Part shown: in pieces, positions 32,245 to 43,300 of the stretch
Numbering within the stretch: the first letter of the stretch is position 1
Layout of the letters: the number at the start of each line of letters is the position of its first letter
NCBI GenBank assembly: GCA_958009055.1
Contig: OY253654.1
Location: forward strand, 372,001-436,000
Length of the DNA stretch: 64,000 nucleotides
From: Choricystis sp. odSpoLacu1
Taxonomy: Eukaryota; Chlorophyta; Trebouxiophyceae
Direction of reading: 5' to 3'
The notes under the pieces: generated by a model
What the model was told of the DNA's origin: nothing
Database searches by the model: none
What the model saw: the letters and a program-made list of their open reading frames with translations, nothing else
Program-made: the position numbers and the translations under genes

Positions 32245-33699
32245 ATGCGCCAATGCGGCCCCCTCGCCGCCCCCCCGTGCGCAACGCGGGCGCGACTGCC
32301 GCCCTCGTGGTCGCCCTCATCGGGGCGGGGGCCACGCTGCCGCTGTACCTGTCCAAGCTGGGGTTCAAAGGGGTGCGTGTGAAGAAAAGGGGGGGCAGGA
32401 GTGGGGGTGGAAGGGCGCGCGATTGGGAGCACGGCGCGCCGAACACACGTCCCCGACCCTCTTTTCCTTTCCCTCCCACCTTTTCCCCTCAGCCCGACCC
32501 GGCCACCACCCTCCCCCGCCAAGCCGCCGTGCGCGGCGCCTACATTAACGCAGGGTCCCGCGACGCCGGCCCCGACCCCGACTGGCGCCCGCCCTCGTGA
32601 GCGGGTGGCGGCCGCGCTGGCGGCGGTGGTGCTCGCGCTCACGCCTGCGACCGTGCTGCCTCCCCCCGCGGCAGCTGTCTTAAACTCCCCCAACTCCCGC
32701 GTCGCACGCACCGCGGACGCGGCTTTACGCAGGGCTGTTCCTGCCGTCAATTCCGACGTCAGAGGCGTCCAGGACGCGCTCGAGGGGGTCGCCTTCTCGC
32801 TCCGCATCCCGCAACGCAAGCCGTGGGCCGACATGGCGAGTTCAGTCGATGCCGCCATCGTTGTATTAACTGATGAAGATAGAGCGACTGCGGGCGCGCC
32901 TGATAGAGCGGCTGCGGCTGCCATCGCAGCGGATGTGCGCACTGGCCTTGCGAGTGTCCGCGGCGCGATCGACGCGAGAGACGCGGACGTCACCTCCCGC
33001 CGCCTGGCGGCCGCGCTGGCCGACGTGGCGAGGCTGGAGGTGGCCCAAGCGCCGGGGCTGCCGTACGCGCTGCCGCGGGACGTGGCGGCGCTGCCCCGGT
33101 TGACGGGGCGGGCAGAGGTCGAACTCACGCTCAAACGCGGGCGCGGCTCCCCCCCTTACCAACCGGCCGACGGCCCTCCCTCCTCCACCGCCACCCTCCA
33201 AGTGACGGTGGACGGCTACTCCGCCCCCATCACGGGCGGCGCGTTTGTGGCCAATGTGTCCAAAGGAGAGTACAGCGGGTCACCTGTGACCAAAACGGCA
33301 ACTGCGCTCCTCGCGGGCGCAGGCGTGCGCCCTGGCGCCACCCTCCCCCTGGAAGTCCTGCCCGCCGGCTCTTTTGAGCCCATCTACCGGTCCCCCCTGG
33401 AGGTATCGTCAGGCGAGATGCCCGCGTTGCCACTGTCAGTCTACGGAGCTGTCGCCTTGGCGCGCCCCCCGGGCGCCCCCCTCTCTGAAGTCTCGGCCGG
33501 CGAGTTCTTTGTCTTCCTGTTCAACAGGCAGCAGGCGGGCCTGGGCGGCCTCGCCTTCGAGGAGGGCGAGTTCAGTGTGCTGGGCTACGTGACCAAGGGA
33601 GCGTCTGTGCTGGACCAAGTCGCGGCGGGCGACACGGTTGCGGCCGCGCGCGTGGTGGAGGGCGGGGACAGGCTTGTGGTGCCGCAGGGTGCGGAGTGA
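32245..33699 (+). CDS. CYP38: CYP38/TLP40-like thylakoid lumen immunophilin
   Basis: Proposed exons 32245..32372 and 32493..33699 give 444 residues. The mature part is certain: VLNSPNSRVARTADAALRRA, a helical region with KPWADMASSVDAAIVVL, and a C-terminal cyclophilin-like domain (TLQVTVDGYSAPITGGAFVA near residue 270; YGAVALARPPG; LGYVTKGASVLDQVAAGDTV). CYP38 assists photosystem II assembly from the lumen. A lumen signal (VAAALAAVVLALTPATVLPP) precedes it. No in-frame ATG exists between this signal and ATG 32245, so the transit peptide must be read through the spliced region that also encodes the small membrane protein in another frame. With that ATG the splice phase and length fit exactly. 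Confidence 0.8.
32253..32600 (+). CDS. Small membrane protein overlapping the CYP38 5' region
   Basis: Exons 32253..32372 and 32493..32600 (donor GTGCGT, acceptor CCCCTCAG, phase 0) give 75 residues. The N-terminus is basic (MRPPRRPPVRN), then one membrane helix (ATAALVVALIGAGATLPLYL). The tail has PDPATTLPRQAAVRGAYINA followed by GSRDAGPDPDW, which looks like a conserved small membrane-protein family of plants and algae. Third codon positions are almost all G or C, as in genuine genes here. The reading frame lies wholly inside the transcript of the CYP38 gene, eight bases downstream of that gene's likely ATG and in another frame. Both may be made from one mRNA. Confidence 0.65.
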   Translation: MRPPRRPPVRNAGATAALVVALIGAGATLPLYLSKLGFKGVRVKKRGGRSGGGRARDWEHGAPNTRPRPSFPFPPTFSPQPDPATTLPRQAAVRGAYINAGSRDAGPDPDWRPPS

Positions 33700-33843
33700 A
33701 TTGTGTATTAAAAAAGCATTGTGTCTCCTTGTTTCCTGGGTCTCTAACAAACACGTGTGGGCGGGGGTGGTGGTACAACAAAGGCAGGAGCAAAACAAAC
33801 CACAAAAAACGAGGGCACGATTTTCCCCTCCTTCTCTCTCTCT

Positions 33844-34845
33844 TCACCCTGGAATGAACACGTCCATCTCGGACAGCGGCAGGTTGAACACGTGACCCGG
33901 CACGTCGGCCCACTTGACAAAGACGTAGGTGGAGAGACCGCGTGAATAGCGCAGGTGACGGTTGTCGTTGTCATCGCCCCCTCCTCCACCACCATCGATG
34001 GCCACGCCCTGCCCCGTGGCCAGGTCAAAGGAGGTCAGTTCCAACACGTCCAACCTGTTCCAGGCTCCCGGCGTTGTCCCCCGCAGCCGCAGGCGGGACC
34101 GCACCTCTGTGACCGCTGTGTTGTCGTGGCGCAGCGCAGTGCGCACGACCGACCGGCGGCCGAGGCGCCACCGCCCCTCCAGCACGGAGTCAGCCGAGTG
34201 TTGGGAGGAGGAGGAGACGCGGCCGTGGGGTGGTGGGGGTGGTGGGCCGAGCGCGAGCGCGCGGGCGGCTTTGGCAGGAGGGTCGGGCGACGTCCTGTAC
34301 CAAAACCGGGCCACCGTCCTCTTTTCCTCTCCCTCCCCCTCCACCCGGGGCGGCAGGAAGCGCAGGTACCGAAAGTAGGTGGCCACGTGGCACGTGTTGC
34401 GGGAGAAGCGCCACTCAGCGAGGCCGACGCGTAAATAGGAGTTGCGCGAGATGTAGAGACCGTCTGTGCGCAGGGCGGGCGTGGCCAGAAACAGGGACCT
34501 CCAGGTGAGTGTGGGCGAGGAAGGCGTGGCCGTGATTGGTGTGGCACTCGGGCGGGTGGGAAGCCTCAGGCCTGCTTTGGCTGCGGCCGTGTCGGCCGCG
34601 CTCTGCGACCCAAGGGCGGCCGCCAGGGCTGCCCGCCACAGCGCGGACTCGCCCGCCAACTCCCTCCAGTCGGTGCACACGCATGCAGCGGCGCCTAGGG
34701 AGGCGGGCGGCAGGTGGGCAAAGACCTCCAGAATCATCTCTGGCGGGAGAAGGCTCTGTATGAGCCCCGGGGGGAGCGCAGGGCGCGCAGCGTCGCGGCG
34801 CGCCCACGACAGCCGCTCGTACAGCGCGAGCCAGGGGCGCGACAT
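33844..34845 (-). CDS. FBXO9: F-box only protein 9-like (FBXO9)
   Basis: Single exon of 333 residues from ATG 34845. The F-box is LPPEMILEVFAHLPPASLGA...CTDWRELAGESALWR (about residues 28-70). The C-terminal domain carries LRTDGLYISRNSYLRVG, ATYFRYLRFLPPR, VLEGRWRLGRRSVV, RLRGTTPGAWNRLDVLELTS and SRGLSTYVFVKWADVPGHVF, which follow the order of FBXO9/Hrt3. FBXO9 is a substrate receptor of SCF ubiquitin ligases. The N-terminal TPR/MIT-like helix of animal FBXO9 is mostly missing. Upstream sequence stays open but has no ATG, so an extra 5' exon is possible. It converges with CYP38. Confidence 0.85.
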   Translation of the reverse strand: MSRPWLALYERLSWARRDAARPALPPGLIQSLLPPEMILEVFAHLPPASLGAAACVCTDWRELAGESALWRAALAAALGSQSAADTAAAKAGLRLPTRPSATPITATPSSPTLTWRSLFLATPALRTDGLYISRNSYLRVGLAEWRFSRNTCHVATYFRYLRFLPPRVEGEGEEKRTVARFWYRTSPDPPAKAARALALGPPPPPPHGRVSSSSQHSADSVLEGRWRLGRRSVVRTALRHDNTAVTEVRSRLRLRGTTPGAWNRLDVLELTSFDLATGQGVAIDGGGGGGDDNDNRHLRYSRGLSTYVFVKWADVPGHVFNLPLSEMDVFIPG

Positions 34846-35055
34846 GTGGGACGTATCGAGTGCCCTGAAAATGGCACACGCGCCGACGGCGGGCGGAGGA
34901 ACGCCGCCGGCGCGGAGAAGGCAAGAGAGGGCGCACACGAGCGAGGTGAATGCGCGAGCGCTGTGGCGTCCGACGTGGAAAAAAAATCATCACTGCCTCC
35001 CCTCTGGACCTGGTTACATCGTATTTTGGCCATCGAGATCACACACAAACATCAA

Positions 35056-36069
35056 TCACTTCCCTCCCTTGGGCTGAGGCTCCCCAGCCGCCAGCGGCGC
35101 GGCAGCTAGCACTGCGGCCGCTTCTCTCGCCAGCTCCTCTGTCGCCGCCCCCAGCACCCGCCTCGACCCCACGTCGAACGCCCCCCCCGCCGGGTCCAGC
35201 ACGACGCCACCCGCTTCTGTCACAATGCAGGCGCCCGCCACCACGTCCCAAGGCCCCCCGAATCCGATCTCAAAAAATGCGTCCAACCGCCCCGCCGCCA
35301 CGCTGCACAGCCCCAGGGCGCACGAGCCGCCGCACCTCAGGGAGCGGGCGGCCCCTGCATAGTCGCGCAGGCGGCCGTAGATGGCGTCCAACACAGCTGG
35401 ATCGGTGGAGACGCCGATCTCTGTGCCCGCCAGCGCGGATGCAAAATCAGTGCACGGCGACGTTGTGATGGCCTCCCCATTCAGCGTCGCCCCCCGCCCC
35501 ACCACCCCCACAAACAGTTCGTCCAGCACCGGATTGAGGACGACGCCTAGGGCGGAGGCGCCGGTGGCGTCCAGGAGGCCGATGGAGACGGCCACAAAAG
35601 GAAACCCGTGCACAAAGTTTGTGGTGCCATCCAGTGGGTCCACACACCAGGTGGGGGTGCCGGGCGTGATGGAGGGAGGGGGAGCGCCGGAGGCGGCTGC
35701 AGCTGCCGCCTCTTCCTCGCCCACAAAGGCGTGGTCCGGAAACGCGGCGTGCAGCGAGGCCAGCACAGTCTTCTCAGCGGCCGCGTCCGTCGCAGTCACC
35801 AAGTCGCGGGCGCCAGCTTTTGTGGTGACTGCTTTGGGGGCGTGGAAGGCGGCGGCGATGATGGCGCCTGGGGGTGGTGGGGGTGGTTAAAGGCGGCTTC
35901 AGTTTTGTTTTCGTCACGACTTTTTGGCTTGCAATCATCAAACAAACAAACAGCGCGGCACTACACAAGCCGTCCTGTCTCTCTCCACCCTCACACCTGC
36001 TTCACGGGCTGCCGCGACCGCCACCTCCAGCGCCCGGTCGAGCGTGGCTGCGTCTAAGCCGGCCGCCAT
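35056..36069 (-). CDS. Inositol monophosphatase family protein
   Basis: Exons 36069..35997 and 35867..35056 give 294 residues, with a phase 1 junction (G|GC). Exon 1 is MAAGLDAATLDRALEVAVAA. Motifs of the Mg-dependent phosphatase family are VTATDAAAEKTVLASL, VGEEEAA, the metal site WCVDPLDGTTNFVHGFPFVA, GAAR(S)LRCGGSCALGLCSVA and GGPWDVVAGACIVTEAGG. All metal ligands (Glu, Asp, Asp, Asp) are present. The usual substrate is inositol monophosphate, but histidinol or galactose phosphate are possible in plant relatives. No transit peptide is visible, so the cytosol is likely. It diverges from the plastid membrane protein gene with 220 bases between starts. Confidence 0.9.
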
Positions 36070-36289
36070 CGGAACGTGTGGCGCGCGTGCGCGCACGGCT
36101 GGCAGACGAGAAGGTGGGCGTGGCCGACGTGCTGCGGGCAAGGGCAGCGGGCGGCGGGCGTGGACGGGCGCCAGGATTGGGAGGACGAGAGAAAACGCGA
36201 GAGAAAACGATCGTGTGACACCACAGTGTCGTCGTTTTTGCCCTTTTTCTTTCGTTGCCACCCCTCCTCGCCTCTCGCCTCTTCACCGA

Positions 36290-37086
36290 ATGCACATGGC
36301 GACCGCGTGCCCTGTTCCTGGTGCGTGTGTGGTGCGCTTGTCCGGCCGAGCGTGCACGCAGCGCCTGTGCGTGACGGCGTGCGGGGGCACCGACCCGCCA
36401 GCGCGCCCTCCGCTTTGTGCCCCCTCCCCGCGCCACACCCCCCGCCACTCGCCGCCTTGGCCCACGCACAGCGTCGACACCAGGCCGACATGCGCACACA
36501 CACTCCTTGGCTCACCCCTCTTCCCCCCCCCCCCCCCCCCCCCCCTCATTGCGAAAACACAGGCCGAGCCGCACGCGCGCTGCGCGCTTCCCGGCCGACC
36601 GCCGCCCCTCTGGCTGTCGTGCCGCGTCGGCGGCGGACGGTGCGCGCCGTGGCGGCACGGTGAGTAGAGAGAAGGGAGCGAGTGTGTGTTGGGAGGTGCG
36701 CACACCTCTCTTTTCAGCCCCCCCCCCCCCCTCACCCCCCCCCCCCCCTCACCCCCACCCTCCTCCTCAGCGCCGAACGCCGCGACGGTGGCGGCTTCGC
36801 GGCCGGCTTCCTCCTGGGCGGCGCCGTCTTTGGCGCCCTCGGCTTCCTGTTTGCGCCCCAGATCTCCGCTGCCCTCCTCAACGAGGACGCGCGCCTCAAG
36901 CTGCCCCGCTTCCTGGACGACGGCGACGCCGACGGCGAGGGCGCGGGTGCCGGCACCTCGGCGCCCGCCCTGACCAAGGAGCAGCTGGCGGATCGCATTG
37001 CTCAGCTCAACGCCGCGATCGATGACGTGTCGTCCGCGCTCAAGGCGCAGGACGAGGCGGCGCCCGAGGCGACGTCGGTGTTGTGA
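36290..37086 (+). CDS. Conserved plastid membrane protein
   Basis: Exons 36290..36320, 36563..36659 and 36771..37086 give 147 residues. The start may also be ATG 36296. The first two exons join (phase 1) into an ideal transit peptide: ATACPVPGRAARALRASRP followed by RRRRTVRAVAAR. The mature part has a glycine-rich membrane helix (GGGFAAGFLLGGAVFGALGF), LFAPQISAALLNED, and a helical tail LTKEQLADRIAQLNAAIDDV. This layout, with GGFxxGFxLGGxxFGxLGxxxAPQIS and a DRIxQLNxAIDxVS end, is shared by small plastid proteins of plants with YtxH-like features. Function unknown. Both introns carry very long C runs before their acceptors. Confidence 0.72.
36523..36545. repeat. Poly-C tract (C23) in an intron
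   Basis: An uninterrupted run of 23 C on the plus strand, 15 bases before an intron acceptor at 36562. It can serve as an extreme polypyrimidine tract. Two more C runs of about 14 lie at 36718-36731 and 36735-36748 in the next intron. Confidence 0.9.
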
Positions 37087-37359
37087 GCGTGTTGTGAGGC
37101 GTGTGTGTGTGGTGTTTGTGTGGTTTGGTGTGGGTTGCACGCGCAACCACACGCAAACATTCTTTTTGATGTTAAGATTTTTGTTTCATTTTTTTCCTGC
37201 GCTTCGATTGGTTTGGTGCGAGAGAGACAGAGAGAAGCGACCGCGCGCATTGCACGCACACACCACAGCACACCGTGCAGCAAAACCGTGCAAAAAACAA
37301 AGCGGGGGGGTTGACAGATGAAAAGAACAGAAACACACCAAAAGACGCTTTCTCCCTCT

Positions 37360-40300
37360 TCACTCCTGCATCTCATCCCCACCCACCACCCTCACTTCAG
37401 CCAGTTCATACTCCTGGTCGCACCCCGTGTACGCGTCGCACATGAAGTACAGCACGGGCGCGCACGCGTCGGCGGGCGGCGCCGCAAACTCGACCCGCGT
37501 CTTGGCACCCTTGGCGCCGACGCTCACCCGTTTGACCGCCAGCAGCGCGTTGGAGGTGGGGCAGCCCACGACGAGCCACCAGCCTTCATCCTTGCGCCCC
37601 GGGAAGCGGGGGGCGAGGGCGGGGCCGGGGTCGGTGCCCGCGGTCGGCCCCTCGCGCTCGAGTTCGACCGACACAGCGACCGTGTCACCCTCCTTGACAC
37701 TGACGCCGCCACCATCGCCCCCTCCTTCCACCGTGTACGTCAGCGCGATGTCGGGGTAGCGCGCCAGGGCGGCATCTAAAGCGGCCGCGTCGGAGGGAGA
37801 CAGGGGAGTCCCACCACCCAGCGCGGCGGACCGCGCAGGCGGGTCGGCGTCGGCCAGGTCGAACACCGTCTCCACGCCTGCCGCCTTGGCAGACGCGGCA
37901 GCCGCAGCATCCACGCCCGGCAGCTGCAGCAACGGTGAGTCTTTGGCCCACAGGCCCTGGGCCACCATCTGGGCCGCCTCCATGGCGGCCAGGGCGGGGG
38001 CGAGCCAGCCAGCGGAGGCGGCGACATCGACAGCAGCGGCCAGCAGGCGCGCCGCGGTCGGCAGCACGGTGCGGGAGTCGGCCGCCAGCCCAGCCGGCAG
38101 GGGCGTCCGCGAAAAGTGGGCCTGCAGCAGGGCGTGCGCCTTGACGTGGGGGTCGTCCCAGTCGTCGGTGGAGAGAGGTGGCAGCGGCGCGCGCGCGGTG
38201 AGGCGGCGCACCGCGTCGCCATCGCCCGGCCGCGACGGCAGGCTCGCAAACTCGGCCGCGCTCGCCACAATCTCCAGCAGGCCCCGCAGCTTGGTCTTGG
38301 GGGTCAGGGACGCCGCCATCAACTCCACCGTAGACGCGGACACGTAGTAGTAGGCAGCGATCATGCCGTGGTTGAGGGGTTCGATCGAAAAGTCGTCGTC
38401 CCCAATCGCGACCGCGCGTGCAGCAACCAAATCGCTCAACGCCCCCTCCACCAGTTCAGACAGGTGGTCCGACAGGTGGCGGTGGGTGACCCCCGCCAGC
38501 CCATAGTAGTTGGGGTTGGATGGGAGGCGGCGGTAGAGCAGGGTCCACGTCAACCAGTCGACCGCGTCTTGCTTGGTGGCGATCGTCCCAACAACAACTT
38601 CCGCCCCCACGTGGTCCGCCAGCACGGTGTCCAGGTGGGATTCAGCGGGCAGCGGGTCGAACAGGAACTTTTTGTAGTACTCCTTGCGCGGGGCGGCGCA
38701 CATGAGGACGGCCACACAGCGGGATGAAGGGGTGGCGGAGGCGTCGTCGTCGCCACCTCCACTCGCTTGTGCCCGCCCCAGCATGTGCAGCACGTCGGTG
38801 ACTGGGTAGTCCGCCCCCGCCCCACCGCCGCCTTCGTATGCTTGGGTGCCCGCCAGCACGACGCAGCGGGCGGTGAGGGTGAGCCCCCACGCGACGGGCG
38901 CGGCCGCGACGACGACCGAGATCGCGCCCGCGCGGTACAACCGCTCCACCAGTGCGCGGTCCCCCGGGGGCGATGCATCCGTGATCCAGCCCACGCCGTG
39001 CGCCAGAGCGTGCGCCAGGGCGGCGTCCGCCAGGCTGGACGTGGCGGCCGCGATGTCGGCGTCGGCGGCGACTAGGAAGCGGGTGGGGGCGCCGTCGGCC
39101 GCGGCGTGCGTCAACAAATCCAGCGCCGCCAACCGCGCGTGGCGCGCGGTGGGCGCAAACACGATCGCGGGGGCGGCGCCTGGGGCGTGCGTCACGACGG
39201 CAGCATACGTGGGCCGCGCCATGACGGCTTGGCGGGCTTCCAGGGAGGCAATGTCGAAGGCCGCCACGCGCACGTCGAGCGGGGTCGGCCGCGCCGACGG
39301 CGGAAACGCAAACACGGACGCGGGGGCCGCCCCCAGCCACTCGCCCACGTCTGCCGCGTTGGCCAGGCAGGCGCCCAGCCCCACGATGCGGAGGGGGTGG
39401 GGCAGGAGGGACGCCATGTAGCGCACGCGCGACGCGCACGCTTCGAGGGTCGGGCCACCGGCCGACCCGACCAGGTGCACATCGTCAAACACGGCCAGCG
39501 TCACCCCCTGCACCGCCTTCCTCTGCTTCCACCGCCGCGACAGCGCGTCAAATTGGGGCGGGGTGGCGACCGTCACCGAGTGGCGGGCCAGGGTGCGCGC
39601 GTCGGCGGCCGCGTCGCCTGTGAGTTCGCCAACGCTCAACCCGACGCGCGCGAGCCTCGCCCTCCAGTCGGCCGTCCGGGCGGCCGCCACGGCGGCATGG
39701 GGGACGATGTAGACGGCGCGCAGGGGAGGGGTGGCGCCCTCCTTGGCGCGGGCGGCGGCGCGCAGGATGGCGAGTTCTGCGAGCACAGTCTTGCCCGACC
39801 CAGCCGGCGCGCACACGAGCGTCGCCGCGTCACCCCCATACAGCGTGGAAAACGCTTGCGTTTGAATCGGGTTGAACGCTGCAAAGTCGTACATCGACTG
39901 GGCGGCCGGGTCGCGCAGGGAGGCGAGGGGCAGGGGGGCCAGGTCGAGCAGTTCGGTGGGGGGCGCAAACTTGGCTGGCAGAATGAGGTGGCGGAACGAG
40001 ATCGGCAGCACACACTCTGCGCCCAGCCACGCGTCCGCCACCACACGCACAAAGTATTGGGGGGGCACCGGGTCGGTGATGGGCACAGTGAACGTGACGA
40101 CGGTTTCCACGGTGGCGCGTGCGCGGGGCAACACAAAAAACTGCGAGTGCAGCAGCGCGTCGCCATCAGCGTCTTCGACCAGGATCCACCACCCCAGCGC
40201 CCCTCCGTGCGCCGCATCATCCCACACAAAGTCGGGGGTCAGCGTGAGATCGGTCTTGAGCACTGACCGCGTGATGGGCTGCACGTGGGCGGAGGCGTCC

Positions 40301-43300
40301 AGGCGGGGAAACGAGTGGACGAGGCGGTGGAGGGTTTTGCCGAGCTTGGGCGCGCGCACGAGTTCGCCCAGTTCGGCGGCAGACAGATCCGCGTACCTCT
40401 CCCACGGCACATCCTTGCGCTCTACGCGGGCCAGCAGGTCGGGGAGCACGCCCTTGAACTGGCGCAACGGCGTCTGGCACGCCCACATGCGGCGCGTGAC
40501 ACACTTTGACAGTTTGAGCGCGGTCGCGGCGGCGCGCGCCCACCCGCGCCGCAGCGCGAGCTCAAACAGGCACCGCATCAGCCTCCCCCCCGAGTCGCGC
40601 ACGTACGTCATGTCGGCGGCCAGGGCGTAGCCATCCAACGGAAGGCGGGAGATGTAGGCCTGCATGAGGGCGTTGACTTTGGCGGACGGGTCGTCGGCGG
40701 GTTCTTTGATGGGGATCGGAACACGGTCGAGCAGTTTCGCCAATTCAACCTTTTCTTCATCACGCACGACGACGTGCCTGAATTCATCAGACAGAGCAAA
40801 CAGGCGCAGCAGCTCGATGTCGCCCATGGTGGGGCGCATGTTGTCGGCGTAGGTGGCCATGGAGTGGTGGCCGACGTAGAAGAAGGAGGCGGCACGCCCG
40901 ACGTCGGTCGGCGCGAGCGCGCCGGCCGCGCGGTCGTACCGCACCAGGCCCGCCCGCTCCAGCGCCAGGGCGGCGGAGTGGGCCAGGTCCAGGCGACGCT
41001 CCAGCAGGCGGGGGTCGGCGTCTGCAGCGGCGGGCGAGATGCCGTAGAGGGTGGGGGCACACAGCGAGCGCACGTGCAGGTAGGTGTACCCGAGCCACGA
41101 CGCGGCATCCGAAAGACTCGTCACACTGCCCAGCACGATCTCCGCGTTGAGCGCGTCCGGCAGGGCGGCCGCCAGCTGCGACTCGACGGGGAGCTGCGTG
41201 TTGAACAGGGACAGGTAGAACTGGAGTTCTTGGGAGGTCGTGATGATGACGGCCTCCCCGTTCGAATCATACTGCGGCCGCCCCGCGCGCCCCACCATCT
41301 GGCCCACGTCCAGCGGGGACAACTCCCCCCACGCCGACTTGTCGGAGCAGTACACCTGCGTCCCCTTGATGATGACGGTGTGGGCGGGCAGGTTGACGCC
41401 CCAGGCCAGGGTGGCGGTGGACACGAGGACCGAGACGTGGCCGTCGGCAAACAGGTCTTCGACCAGCGCGCGGTCGGCGCGCGCCATGCCGGCGTGGTGG
41501 ATGGCGACGCCAGAGGGCAGCAGGTCGCGCAGGGAGGCGTCCTTGCAGGATTCGGCTTCGGAGGCCAGAATTTCCGCAGAGGCGGACCCGTCTTTGACGA
41601 GCTTGGCGAGGCCGCCGTCGCGCGTGGCAGCGTCGACGATGAAGCGCGCCGTCTTGGCCGTGTCCTTGCGCGAGTGCACAAACACCAGGGTCTGGTGCAC
41701 ACCCGCCCCCTCCATCACTTTGGCGTAGCACAGGTCGTTCATCAGGGCGTGGCGTTGCAGGGGCTTGCGCACGGAGACGCCGACGTAGGTTTGGGCGAGG
41801 GGCACGGGGCGGAACGCGCCGTCAAAGTGGAAGAGGCCTGTGGACGGGTCGACACGCAGGAACGCGGCCACATCCTCATAGTTGGGCAGGGTGGCGGACA
41901 GGCCCACGATGCGCACCATGTCCTGGGTGGCCTCCACACGGCGCAGGGTGCGGGCGACGATGGATTCCAGGACGGCGCCACGGTTGTCGTGCAGCAGGTG
42001 GACTTCATCCAGGATGACCAGCTTGACGCCCCGCCCCACGGACGCCGCGTCCCCCGCTTTGCGAGTCACGATGTCCCACTTTTCGGGGGTGGTGACGATG
42101 ATGGTGGCGGCCTCGATCTCGGCGCGCGAGAGGGACGCGTCGCCCGTGAGTTCACGCACGGTGATGCCGTAGGGTTCGAGCCTCCTCCCAAAGTTGGCCG
42201 CCTGCTCCGTCACCAGGGCTTTCATGGGGGCGACATAGATGCACTTGAACGCGCCCGTGTCGACGGTGCCGTCGGGGCGGCGGTGCAGGCCGATCTGTTG
42301 CAGCATGGTGAGCATGGCGACATTCGTTTTGCCCGCCCCTGTCGGCGCGCACATCAACAGGTTGCCCGACCCGTAGAGCGCGGCCTCGCACACGCGCGAC
42401 TGGATGCGGTTGAGCGTCTTCATGCCGTCAAACGCGGGCTGCGCCCAGTCGGGCAGCTCGGAGATGGGGATGAGGCGGTCGGCTGCGGTCGTGGGGGGCG
42501 GCGCGAGGGGCGGCACGTGCACCTCTTCATACCCTTTGTGACTCGTCCGAAAGGACCCTGGCGGCAGGTCGCACGCCGCATTGGTCATGGTGTGGCCGCC
42601 GTCGGGGAAGGCGAGGGCGTCCAGGTCGACCGCGTGGCGGCCGGCGGCCGCGCCAGCAGGGGCGGAGGCGCGCGCAGCGTCGTCGCCCTTCAGCGCGGCG
42701 GCCTCCGCCCGGATGCGGGCCTCCGCGGCGGCCGCCCTGTCCTTGGCGGACACGCGGGTGGAGGCCAGGGCCGCCAACACGGCCGCGCCGGCGGGGTCGG
42801 CGGCCGCCTCGGCCTCGACGGACGGGCGGTCGCGCTTGGCCGCGCGCGCGAGGCGCGTGCCCCAAACGACGACGCCGCGATCACGCAGCAGGTCTTTGAC
42901 GAGGCCAAACGCGTCGAACCCCAGCAGCCCCACCAAGGCTGCCTCCGCCTCCCGGTCGGGGGTGGGGGCAGCCAGGGTGGCCAGGACGCGGTCGGCGAGC
43001 GCGTGCGCCGACGCGGGGTCGAGCGCGCCGCGGGTGGCGGCCTCCACCGCGCGCTGCAGCCAGTGTGCGTCCACGCTGTGCGGGTGCAGGCCACCCCCCG
43101 CGGCAGCGGCGGCTGCGACGGCAGCACCCGCGTCCCCGGTGCGGACGGCGGTGGTGGGGAGGTCGTCGTCATCATCGTCGGAGGCAGCGTCGACGACCAC
43201 TCCGGCCACGCCGCGCGCGTCGTCGTCGTCGTCGTCGCCGCCGCCGCCGTCGAACTCGACGGCGACGCCGATGTCGTCGTCCAGGAGGCCGTCGTCGGCG

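Noticed and set aside
34846..34938. N-terminal extension of FBXO9 starting at a GTG
   Set aside because: No ATG is present in this stretch and nuclear genes here start with ATG; the added residues show no similarity.
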